Source: an uncultured Actinomycetes bacterium | Lineage (GTDB): Bacteria > Actinomycetota > Actinomycetes > Nanopelagicales > Nanopelagicaceae | Assembly: GCA_903820565.1 (NCBI GenBank) | Contig: CAIJHZ010000154.1 | Location: forward strand, 1 to 6,068 | Length of the DNA: 6,068 bases | Direction of reading: 5' to 3' | Shown here: positions 1-6,059 of the stretch, piece after piece | Layout of the letters: every line of letters starts with the position of its first letter | Position numbering within the stretch: position 1 is the first letter of the stretch | Made by a program: the position numbers and the translations under genes | The notes under the pieces: model-generated | The model's database searches: none | The model's input: only the letters and a program-made list of their open reading frames with translations | Told to the model about the DNA's origin: nothing

Positions 1-19
1 AAGTCATAGACTTAGGCCC

Positions 20-1159
20 GTGCCTTCGATCTACGTAGACCATGCCGCAACGACTCCAATGTCGCCTGCCGCATTTTCGGCTATGTCAGATCAATTACAG
101 CAACTTGGAAATCCTTCAAGTCTGCACACACACGGCCGTGCAACACGCAAAACTTTAGAAGATGCCCGTGAGGCAATTGCCAAAAGAATTGATTGCTTAG
201 CTTCTGAAGTTATTTTCACAGCATCTGGAACAGAGGCAAATAACATTGCCCTTAAGGGTTTGTTTTGGAACGGAAAGAAGAATAGCAAAAATATTGTTGT
301 AATTTCTACAATTGAGCACCATGCAATTTTGGATCCTGCGCACTGGCTTCACACTCACGAAGGTGCAGAAGTTATACAAGCTCCAGTAACTTCAGATGGT
401 GTTGTTGATTTAGAGTTCCTTCGCACTCTTGTTTCTAATCGCGGATCTGAAATTGCTGTTATTTCAATTATGCACTCCAATAATGAAACTGGCGTGATAC
501 AACCTATTGATGAGATTGTCACAATTGCAGGAGATATTCCTGTTCACACCGATGCGGTTCAAAGTTTCACAAAGACTCAATTGTCATACAAGAGTTCTGG
601 CGTTACTGCATTGACACTGAGCGCACATAAAATTGGTGGGCCACTTGGAATCGGCGCACTAATTTTGCGTCGTGCCTATGAAATACCTGCCCTATTACAT
701 GGTGGGGGACAAGAGCGAGAAATTCGTAGCGGAACTTTAAACACCCCCAGCATCGTCGCCTTTGCAACAGCTGTTAGTGATTCATATGATGCAGACAAAG
801 TTTCAACCCTAAGAGACTCTTTTATTTCTGGTGTTAAGCGATTAATTCCAGATGCTTATATAAATGGTGAAAAAAGTGTCCGCCTGCCAGGAATCGTCAA
901 TGTGACTTTTCCGGGTACACAAAGCGACACCTTGCTCCTTCTTTTAGATAGCGCCCATGTTTCAGCTTCGACAGGATCTGCATGTAGCGCTGGTGTCCAC
1001 GAGGCCAGCCATGTACTTCTTGCTATGGGGCACACCGACGAAACCGCCCAGTCATCGCTTCGCTTCTCTTTTGGGTCCACATCTACACAAGCAGATGTTG
1101 ATTTTGTGTTGTCAGTGTTGCCCGATGTAATTAGCCGAGGAAGGGCGGCCAATAAATGA
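20..1159 (+). CDS. Cysteine desulfurase (class V aminotransferase, IscS/NifS family)
   Basis: This PLP-dependent cytosolic enzyme converts L-cysteine to L-alanine and leaves a persulfide on its catalytic cysteine, which is passed to sulfur acceptors. Visible motifs are the N-terminal YVDHAATTP (5-13), EHH (99-101, PLP-stacking His100), HSNNETG (152-158, Asn155), HTDAVQ (176-181, Asp178 and Gln181), SAHKIGGP (201-208, Schiff-base Lys204) and the catalytic loop STGSACSAG with Cys322. At 379 residues it is close to full family length. The start is GTG: the frame is open to the left edge of the window but has no other start codon, and homologues begin a few residues before the DHAATTP motif. The only Shine-Dalgarno-like bases are a weak AGG 3 nt before the start. 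The stop overlaps mnmA by 4 nt, which points to MnmA as its main sulfur acceptor, as with mycobacterial iscS (Rv3025c) beside mnmA (Rv3024c). No iscU or other Fe-S scaffold gene is in view, so I leave the symbol blank. The family assignment is firm; the dedicated role in tRNA thiolation is inference. Confidence 0.95.
   Translation: MPSIYVDHAATTPMSPAAFSAMSDQLQQLGNPSSLHTHGRATRKTLEDAREAIAKRIDCLASEVIFTASGTEANNIALKGLFWNGKKNSKNIVVISTIEHHAILDPAHWLHTHEGAEVIQAPVTSDGVVDLEFLRTLVSNRGSEIAVISIMHSNNETGVIQPIDEIVTIAGDIPVHTDAVQSFTKTQLSYKSSGVTALTLSAHKIGGPLGIGALILRRAYEIPALLHGGGQEREIRSGTLNTPSIVAFATAVSDSYDADKVSTLRDSFISGVKRLIPDAYINGEKSVRLPGIVNVTFPGTQSDTLLLLLDSAHVSASTGSACSAGVHEASHVLLAMGHTDETAQSSLRFSFGSTSTQADVDFVLSVLPDVISRGRAANK
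1137..1145 (+). promoter_or_regulatory. Shine-Dalgarno sequence of mnmA
   Basis: The purine run GAGGAAGGG lies inside the 3' end of the desulfurase gene and ends 10 nt before the mnmA ATG. It is one of the two clearest ribosome binding sites in the window and supports the start at 1156. MnmA could therefore be initiated independently as well as by coupling through the ATGA overlap. Confidence 0.55.
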
Positions 1160-2229
1160 AGCTAATTGCAGCAATGAGCGGTGGTGTTGATTCTGCAGTA
1201 GCTGCTGCCCGCGCGGTCGAAGCTGGCCACGATGTAATTGGTGTGCACCTAGCCCTTGCAGCAAACCCACAAAAGTATCGTTCAGGTGCGCGTGGTTGCT
1301 GCACCATCGAAGACTCACATGATGCCCGTCGCGCAGCAGATGTCATCGGAATCCCTTTTTATATTTGGGATATGGCTGAAGAGTTTCATGATGGAGTTGT
1401 AGAGGATTTTTTAGCCGAGTACGCAGCTGGCAGAACACCCAATCCATGTTTGCGCTGTAATGAAAAAATTAAATTTGCAGCTGTCCTTGATCGCGCACGC
1501 GCTATGGGATTTGATGGAGTCGTTACAGGTCACTATGCCAGAACAGAAATTGGTGACAATGGAAAAACTCTGCATCGCGCAGTAGATCATTCCAAAGATC
1601 AGTCGTATGTTTTATCTGTCTTAACCATCGAACAAATTGCAGGTGCAATATTTCCATTGGGAGATACGACAAAGGTTGATATTCGCATCGAGGCGGAAAG
1701 GCGCGGCTTAGCTGTTGCACAAAAACCTGATAGTCACGACATCTGTTTTGTTCCTTCTGGCGATAACGCGGGCTGGCTACGCGATCGGTTGGGCAGTGAA
1801 GTTGGTCCGATTGTTGATCAAGACGGCAAAAAAATTGGTGAACACAAAGGTGCCTACACATACACAATCGGACAACGCAAAGGGTTAGGTCTTACGGTTC
1901 CTACATCAGATGGATCGCCACGATTTGTATTAAAGATTGAACCGGTTACTAACACAGTTGTTGTTGGCGCCCGCGAAGATTTAGCGATCAGCACAATGCG
2001 TGGAGAGCGTCCAGTGTGGTGTGGTCCAGCAGTAACTGATCAAGTGCAGCAAGGGTTTGTGCAGATTCGCGCTCATGGAGCAGCGCTGCCATGCACCTAT
2101 TACTTTGATGGAACTTTGCTGGTTGCCACGTTAGAAGAGCCTTTATTGGGGTTGGCAACAGGGCAAGCAATGGTTATTTATGATGGTGATCGCGTAGTTG
2201 GCTCAGCAACAATCAGTGAGACTGAATGA
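1156..2229 (+). CDS. mnmA: tRNA-specific 2-thiouridylase MnmA
   Basis: MnmA uses ATP to adenylate C2 of the wobble uridine U34 in tRNA-Lys, -Glu and -Gln, then inserts sulfur from a protein persulfide to give 2-thiouridine. The N-terminal PP-loop motif SGGVDS is at residues 8-13. Other family marks are GCCTIEDSHDARRAAD (47-62), RTPNPCLRCN with catalytic Cys98, TGHYAR (124-129), KDQSY (147-151) and HDICF with the second catalytic Cys197. These two cysteines correspond to Cys102 and Cys199 of the E. coli enzyme. The C-terminal part, including YTIGQRKGLG and the closing beta-barrel region, is complete, and 357 residues is the normal length. The ATG overlaps the desulfurase stop (ATGA), and its own stop overlaps the ligA start in the same way. 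No TusA-E relay genes are visible, so direct transfer from the adjacent desulfurase is the simplest model, as inferred for other bacteria lacking Tus proteins. Confidence 0.97.
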   Translation: MKLIAAMSGGVDSAVAAARAVEAGHDVIGVHLALAANPQKYRSGARGCCTIEDSHDARRAADVIGIPFYIWDMAEEFHDGVVEDFLAEYAAGRTPNPCLRCNEKIKFAAVLDRARAMGFDGVVTGHYARTEIGDNGKTLHRAVDHSKDQSYVLSVLTIEQIAGAIFPLGDTTKVDIRIEAERRGLAVAQKPDSHDICFVPSGDNAGWLRDRLGSEVGPIVDQDGKKIGEHKGAYTYTIGQRKGLGLTVPTSDGSPRFVLKIEPVTNTVVVGAREDLAISTMRGERPVWCGPAVTDQVQQGFVQIRAHGAALPCTYYFDGTLLVATLEEPLLGLATGQAMVIYDGDRVVGSATISETE

Positions 2230-4247
2230 GCACTAACCCGCGTCATGTGATGACCGAACTAATTAATGAGATTCGGGATCATCAATTCAAGTATTACGTT
2301 TTAGATAAGCCAACAGTTACAGATGCACAGTTTGATGAGTTATTACGAAAATTGCAGATTTTGGAAGAGAAGAACCCCGAACTTCGAGAAGTGGATTCAC
2401 CAACCCAGCATGTTGGTGGAGGATTTTCTACACAGTTTGAACAGCGCGATCACATTGAAAAAATGATGAGCCTGGACAATGTCTTTGATCTCGACGAGTT
2501 AGCTACCTGGTTTGACCGAGTCGAAAAAGACATCTCAACACCCATGTATTTGTGCGAAGTAAAAGTTGATGGTTTAGCGATCAACCTTACCTACGAAGAT
2601 GGACAGCTAGTCCGTGGTTTAACCCGCGGCAACGGCGTAACTGGCGAAGATGTGACGTTGAATGTTAAAACTATTAAAAATCTTCCACATGTTCTGAAGG
2701 GCGACACAGTTCCTTCACTCATTGAAATTCGCGGAGAAGTTTTCTTCCCAATCGCTGCCTTCAACGAACTTAATGATTCTCTTGAAGAATCGGGTAAACA
2801 ACTATTTGCAAATCCCCGAAATGGAGCTGCTGGATCACTACGACAAAAGGATCCACGTGTCACTGCAGGTCGGCCTTTATCGGTTGTTGTGCATGGCGTT
2901 GGAGCAAAGGAAGGCATTAGCTTTGATTCCCAGAGCGGCGCTTATGGTGAATTGAAAAAGCTTGGTTTACCGACAAGCGATCGATTTAAAGTATGCGGTA
3001 CACGAAAAGAAGTTGAGAAATTCATTCAGCACTATGCAGATCATCGGCATGATGTTGAGCATGAAATCGATGGCGTAGTAATCAAGGTTGATTCGCTATC
3101 TCAGCAGCAACAATTAGGTTTTACTTCGCGGGCGCCAAAGTGGGCAATAGCTTTTAAGTATCCACCTGAAGAGGTCACAACTAAGTTACTGGATATCAAA
3201 GTCAGCGTTGGACGCACTGGTCGCGTAACTCCCTTTGCATTTATGGAACCAGTAAAAGTCGCAGGCTCAACAGTTACTAACGCAACCTTGCACAATGCCG
3301 AAGAAATTGTTCGTAAAGGGGTATTGATTGGTGACATTGTTGTTATTCGAAAAGCCGGCGATGTGATTCCAGAAGTTTTGGGTCCCGTTATTGATAAGCG
3401 AACCGGTAAAGAAAAAGCATTTGTGATGCCTACTCAATGTCCTGAATGTGGGTCAGAGCTTCGTGCAATGACCGAAGGCGATGTAGATATCCGCTGTCCT
3501 AACACTCAGAGTTGTCCAGCACAGTTACGCGAAAGAATTTATTACATTGGATCGCGAGCGGCATTAGATATTGATGTGCTGGGTTATGAGGCAGCGGTTG
3601 CGCTATTGGAATCCACAATAATCACTGATGAGTCAGACCTTTTCGATTTAACGGCACAAAAGCTTGCTACATCTGAATTTTTCATAAAGAAAGATGGAAC
3701 GCCTGCAGCAAATGTTGAAAAACTACTTGCTGCCTTAGATGAAGCAAAGAGCAGACCGTTATGGCGAACCTTGGTAGCACTTTCTATTCGCCACGTTGGG
3801 CCAACTGCTGCGCAGGGATTGGCTGCGGCGTTGGGTTCAATTGAAGCAATCTCAAAGGCAACTGCAGCAGAACTTGCAGATGTTGATGGAGTAGGCCAGA
3901 TCATCGCTGATTCAATCGTGGAATGGTTCTCAGTAGATTGGCACAGAGCAATAATTTCTAAGTGGAGCGCTGCTGGGGTTCGCATGATCAATGAACCAAC
4001 ACAAGTGCTGCCACAGACTTTGACGGGATTAACCTTCGTCGTAACAGGTGGTTTGGAATCCTTTAGCCGTGATGGAATTTCAGAAACAATCACTGCCCAC
4101 GGCGGGAAAGCAGCATCTGCTGTGTCGAAGAAAACTGATTACGTTTTAGTGGGTTCAGACCCAGGTTCAAAATTGGCAAAGGCCCAAGAGCTGGGTGTGC
4201 CTGTTATCGATGAGGCGAAATTCAAAGAGCTTCTAGCTGGCAAGTAG
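2226..4247 (+). CDS. ligA: NAD+-dependent DNA ligase LigA
   Basis: LigA seals 3'-OH/5'-phosphate nicks during replication and repair, using NAD+ as the AMP donor. All domains are present in order. Domain Ia binds NMN (YYVLDKPTVTDAQFDELL, 23-40). The adenylation domain contains SLDNVFD (82-88) and KVDG with the AMP-accepting Lys113, followed by RGNGVTGEDVT (134-144) and NPRNGAAGSLRQ (197-208). The OB fold includes SVGRTGRVTPFA (327-338). A four-cysteine zinc finger uses Cys405, Cys408, Cys424 and Cys430. A helix-hairpin-helix region covers about 510-570 and a C-terminal BRCT domain about 595-673 (VVTGGLESFSRD, then SKKTDYVLVG). The 673 residues match the family's usual length. The start at 2226 forms an ATGA overlap with mnmA. 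Only a weak GTGAG lies 5 nt upstream, so coupling probably matters. An ATG at residue 9 is a possible later start but would trim the Ia domain. The gene ends in two in-frame stops, TAG TAG. Confidence 0.98.
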   Translation: MSTNPRHVMTELINEIRDHQFKYYVLDKPTVTDAQFDELLRKLQILEEKNPELREVDSPTQHVGGGFSTQFEQRDHIEKMMSLDNVFDLDELATWFDRVEKDISTPMYLCEVKVDGLAINLTYEDGQLVRGLTRGNGVTGEDVTLNVKTIKNLPHVLKGDTVPSLIEIRGEVFFPIAAFNELNDSLEESGKQLFANPRNGAAGSLRQKDPRVTAGRPLSVVVHGVGAKEGISFDSQSGAYGELKKLGLPTSDRFKVCGTRKEVEKFIQHYADHRHDVEHEIDGVVIKVDSLSQQQQLGFTSRAPKWAIAFKYPPEEVTTKLLDIKVSVGRTGRVTPFAFMEPVKVAGSTVTNATLHNAEEIVRKGVLIGDIVVIRKAGDVIPEVLGPVIDKRTGKEKAFVMPTQCPECGSELRAMTEGDVDIRCPNTQSCPAQLRERIYYIGSRAALDIDVLGYEAAVALLESTIITDESDLFDLTAQKLATSEFFIKKDGTPAANVEKLLAALDEAKSRPLWRTLVALSIRHVGPTAAQGLAAALGSIEAISKATAAELADVDGVGQIIADSIVEWFSVDWHRAIISKWSAAGVRMINEPTQVLPQTLTGLTFVVTGGLESFSRDGISETITAHGGKAASAVSKKTDYVLVGSDPGSKLAKAQELGVPVIDEAKFKELLAGK

Positions 4248-4260
4248 TAGTATTACAGCC

Positions 4261-4383
4261 ATGATTAATCTTGCAGAAGAAATCCAGCACGAACTGCCAG
4301 CATCGCCACTTGCTTTTGGTGGTTTTGCATTTGTTGTTTTTGTCGTACTTCTTTACTTAGTACTTCGCCTAGACCGAGACTAA
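4261..4383 (+). CDS. Small single-pass membrane protein, function unknown
   Basis: This is a 40-residue ORF running from ATG to TAA. The N-terminal part (about 1-16) is polar and rather acidic, with EE at 6-7 and E11. It is followed by an uninterrupted hydrophobic stretch from about Leu17 to Leu35 (PLAFGGFAFVVFVVLLYLV) and a short charged tail RLDRD. This fits a single membrane-spanning helix, not a cleaved signal peptide: no cleavage site or following domain is present, and the positive charges after the helix suggest a cytoplasmic C terminus. It fills the gap between ligA (13 nt upstream) and nadD (1 nt downstream) almost exactly, in the same direction, which is the main support that it is translated. 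No Shine-Dalgarno sequence is visible, so reinitiation after the ligA stops is likely. From memory, short one-helix proteins with a similar proline-then-FG-then-hydrophobic pattern occur just upstream of nadD in other actinobacteria; I could not verify this here. I do not assign a function. Confidence 0.65.
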   Translation: MINLAEEIQHELPASPLAFGGFAFVVFVVLLYLVLRLDRD

Positions 4384-4384
4384 T

Positions 4385-4933
4385 TTGTCCCGCGTAGGTA
4401 TTTACGGGGGAACATTTGACCCGATTCATATGGGTCATTTGCACGTAATTACTCAGCTGATAGAAAAGAAATTTGTTGATCAACTATTAGTTGTTCCGGC
4501 AGGCGAACCTTTACTTCGAGAGCATGCGCCTAGGGCCACCGCGCAACAACGACGTGCAATGTGCCAATTAGCACTTTCGGATTTATCGGCAGAGGTGGCA
4601 AGCAAAGTGCAAGTAAATCCCATCGAAATTTTAAGAACCGGGCCAAGCTATGCGATCGATACCGTCGAGGCAGTTGCCCAAACGTATCCAGGTGATTCAT
4701 TAGTGCTAATCGTTGGGCAAGATGCAGCTGACAAATTAGATCAATGGCACAGAATTGATGAACTTCGCACGATGGTCGAATTCGTAGTTATTTCGCGGCC
4801 TGGATATCAAGGAAATGGAATTGATATTGGTGCGTTACCAGTGGCAGCCACCACAATTCGAGAAGGTTTGAGCGCAGATGTTTCGTCATCCGTAGCTGCA
4901 TTTATACGAGAGAATAACCTCTATGACAATTAG
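4385..4933 (+). CDS. nadD: Probable nicotinate-nucleotide adenylyltransferase NadD
   Basis: NadD transfers AMP from ATP to nicotinate mononucleotide, giving deamido-NAD+, the step before NAD synthetase. The nucleotidyltransferase signature GTFDPIHMGH (residues 9-18, with the HxGH His15 and His18) opens the protein. Further NadD-like stretches are VVPAGEP (36-42), RRAMCQLAL (56-64), GPSYAIDTV (86-94), IVGQDAADKLDQWHRIDEL (109-127, Trp121) and VISRPG (135-140). The closing motif, ISSTxIR in the family, reads VAATTIR (153-159), so both serines are alanine. At 182 residues it is slightly short. TTG is the only plausible start: an in-frame TAG at 4370-4372 closes the frame upstream and no ATG or GTG lies between. 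Only a weak GAG (4376-4378) precedes it, and the preceding small gene ends 1 nt before, so translation is probably coupled. A phosphopantetheine adenylyltransferase (CoaD) is the main alternative, but the QWHRIDEL region and the rsfS neighbour favour NadD. Confidence 0.88.
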   Translation: MSRVGIYGGTFDPIHMGHLHVITQLIEKKFVDQLLVVPAGEPLLREHAPRATAQQRRAMCQLALSDLSAEVASKVQVNPIEILRTGPSYAIDTVEAVAQTYPGDSLVLIVGQDAADKLDQWHRIDELRTMVEFVVISRPGYQGNGIDIGALPVAATTIREGLSADVSSSVAAFIRENNLYDN

Positions 4934-5300
4934 CAAAAGAACCCACGAGATCACTCAGATTGCAGCGCACGCCGCCATCGACAAGATTGCCGTAGATGTT
5001 GTAGCCCTTGATCTCTCCGACCAATTGGTTCTCAGCGAAGTCTTTTTAATCGTAACGGGACAAAATGAAGCACAGGTAGATTCAATTGCTGATGAGGTAG
5101 AACGCAAACTTGCCGCAGCAGGGGACAAGCCAATTCGTCGCGAACACGGCGCCGAATGGATTCTGCTTGATTACTCAGATTTAGTGGTGCATGTGCAAAG
5201 TGCCGAACTTCGTAAGTACTACATGCTTGATCGTTTATGGAATGACTGTCCAACAATCGAGTTGGAGGCTGTGAAAGAGGCTGCAGTTAATGGCCGCTAA
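4923..5300 (+). CDS. rsfS: Ribosomal silencing factor RsfS
   Basis: RsfS (Iojap/DUF143 family) binds ribosomal protein uL14 on the large subunit and blocks joining to the small subunit, lowering translation when nutrients are scarce. The 125-residue protein has the family core: VVALDLSDQ (26-34), LSEVFLIVTGQNEAQVDSIADEVE (from 37), KPIRREHG (69-76), EWILLDYSDLVVHV (78-91), and then the conserved YY (99-100) and LDRLW (102-106). The length is normal for the single-domain form. The ATG lies inside the end of nadD, giving an 11-nt overlap in another frame; a weak GAGAG (4908-4912) is 10 nt upstream. The order nadD-rsfS-phosphatase is the same as Rv2421c-Rv2420c-Rv2419c of M. tuberculosis. The C-terminal 15 or so residues after DCP are variable, as is usual. 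Confidence 0.95.
   Translation: MTISKRTHEITQIAAHAAIDKIAVDVVALDLSDQLVLSEVFLIVTGQNEAQVDSIADEVERKLAAAGDKPIRREHGAEWILLDYSDLVVHVQSAELRKYYMLDRLWNDCPTIELEAVKEAAVNGR
5274..5280 (+). promoter_or_regulatory. Shine-Dalgarno sequence of the phosphatase gene
   Basis: AAAGAGG lies within the end of rsfS, 9 nt before the ATG at 5290, with another purine run GGAGG at 5264-5268. It supports the 5290 start, which places RHG at residues 10-12 as expected, and implies that the phosphatase can be initiated on its own despite overlapping rsfS. Confidence 0.55.
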
Positions 5301-5940
5301 CAGAGTTGTTTTATGGCGACATGGCCAAACAGACTGGAATGTCGTTAATCGTTTTCAAGGACATTCAGATATCGATCTCAATGATGTTGGAATCTTTCAA
5401 GCAAAACATGCTGCACAGATTTTGGCAGGAATGAATCCAACCGCAATTATTTCTAGCGACTTAGGACGAGCTCGAAGCACTGCACAAGAACTTGCTGACA
5501 TCACTGGGTTGTCTGTTGACATTGATGCCGATTTGCGCGAAACAGATGGTGGATTATGGGAAGGCAAAACAGGTGCAGAAAATCGCGCCGAAGATTTCAA
5601 TAACTTTATTCGCTGGATTGATGGCGAAGATAATCCTGCAGGCACAACGGGTGAACGACGCAGCGAAGTTGCCGATCGTGCAATTCGTGCGATTAAAAAA
5701 GCGCTGGGCGATAAAACGGATCAAGTATTAGTTGTTACTACACATGGTGGCACCGCCAGATGCATTCTTGGATCTTTACTTCAACTGCCGATGTCACATT
5801 GGGGTGTTATCGGCGGACTTTCAAATGCATCCTGGTCAATTCTTGAACGCAATCCCCGTCAGTGGAGTTTGGTTGAACATAATGCGGGCTCTATTCCAGA
5901 ACCTGTATACGGCGAAGAGAGTGGTGCGACTTCGGCTTAA
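5290..5940 (+). CDS. Histidine phosphatase (phosphoglycerate-mutase-like; GpgP-type candidate)
   Basis: This is a cytosolic enzyme of the histidine phosphatase superfamily, branch 1, acting through a phosphohistidine intermediate. Catalytic elements are LWRHGQTDWN (8-17, nucleophile His11 and Arg10), SSDLGRARSTA (55-65, Arg60), LRETDGGLWEG (82-92, general acid Glu84) and VVTTHGG (148-154, His152). Its 216 residues suit a phosphatase of this family. The C-terminal stretch LPMSHWGVIGGLSNASW closely resembles, from memory, the equivalent region of M. tuberculosis Rv2419c, the glucosyl-3-phosphoglycerate phosphatase (GpgP), which also lies directly after rsfS. I therefore think it is that protein's orthologue, removing phosphate from glucosyl-3-phosphoglycerate. 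Substrate choice in this family is hard to predict, and no GpgS synthase is in view, so no symbol is given. A cofactor-dependent phosphoglycerate mutase is less likely on length and insert pattern. The start overlaps rsfS by 11 nt. Confidence 0.93.
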   Translation: MAANRVVLWRHGQTDWNVVNRFQGHSDIDLNDVGIFQAKHAAQILAGMNPTAIISSDLGRARSTAQELADITGLSVDIDADLRETDGGLWEGKTGAENRAEDFNNFIRWIDGEDNPAGTTGERRSEVADRAIRAIKKALGDKTDQVLVVTTHGGTARCILGSLLQLPMSHWGVIGGLSNASWSILERNPRQWSLVEHNAGSIPEPVYGEESGATSA

Positions 5941-5961
5941 GTTCAACGGGGTTCGATGCGG

Positions 5962-5967
5962 TAAGGT
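5962..5967 (+). promoter_or_regulatory. Possible -10 box of a tRNA promoter
   Basis: TAAGGT fits the actinobacterial -10 pattern TAnnnT and would place transcription start around 5974, about a dozen bases before the tRNA. No convincing -35 is seen: TTCAAC (5942-5947) is only 14 nt away, which is short. The tRNA could instead be co-transcribed with the upstream genes, since no terminator hairpin with a T-run separates them. Confidence 0.3.
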
Positions 5968-5986
5968 CTGCACTCGCACGAAAATC

Positions 5987-6059
5987 GGGGCTATAGCGCA
6001 GCTGGTAGCGCACCTGCATGGCATGCAGGGGGTCAGGGGTTCAAATCCCCTTAGCTCCA
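5987..6059 (+). tRNA. tRNA-Ala (anticodon GGC)
   Basis: The 73-nt cloverleaf is complete. The acceptor stem GGGGCTA (5987-5993) pairs with TAGCTCC (6052-6058). The D stem GCGC/GCGC is at 5996-5999 and 6008-6011. The anticodon stem CCTGC/GCAGG is at 6013-6017 and 6025-6029, with anticodon GGC at 6020-6022. The T stem AGGGG/CCCCT (6035-6039 and 6047-6051) carries the loop TTCAAAT. The acceptor stem holds the G3-U70 wobble pair recognised by alanyl-tRNA synthetase, and A6059 is the discriminator base, both agreeing with the alanine anticodon. The 3' CCA is not encoded, so it must be added by the CCA-adding enzyme. This tRNA reads GCC and GCU; another alanine tRNA must exist elsewhere for GCA and GCG. 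Confidence 0.98.

Noticed and set aside
1..19. Tail of an upstream gene
   Set aside because: Frame 1 contains stops at 7-9 and 13-15 that could end a preceding gene, but 19 bases cannot show whether one exists.
1523..1867. Minus-strand ORF of 114 codons inside mnmA
   Set aside because: It is opposite conserved mnmA coding sequence, rich in Cys, His and Gln from reverse-frame codons, and has no ribosome binding site or domain to support it.
2722..2955. Plus-strand ORF of 77 codons in another frame within ligA
   Set aside because: It lies in the adenylation domain region of ligA, where the ligA frame is fully conserved. No independent features support a nested gene.
3584..4093. Minus-strand ORF of 169 codons inside ligA
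   Set aside because: It lies wholly opposite the helix-hairpin-helix and BRCT region of an intact ligA. Its sequence is low-complexity, rich in Ser and Ala, with no recognisable domain, as expected of a reverse-frame shadow.
4245..4250. Tandem TAG TAG at the end of ligA as a possible readthrough signal
   Set aside because: Two consecutive in-frame stops argue against readthrough, and the BRCT domain is already complete, so this is ordinary termination.
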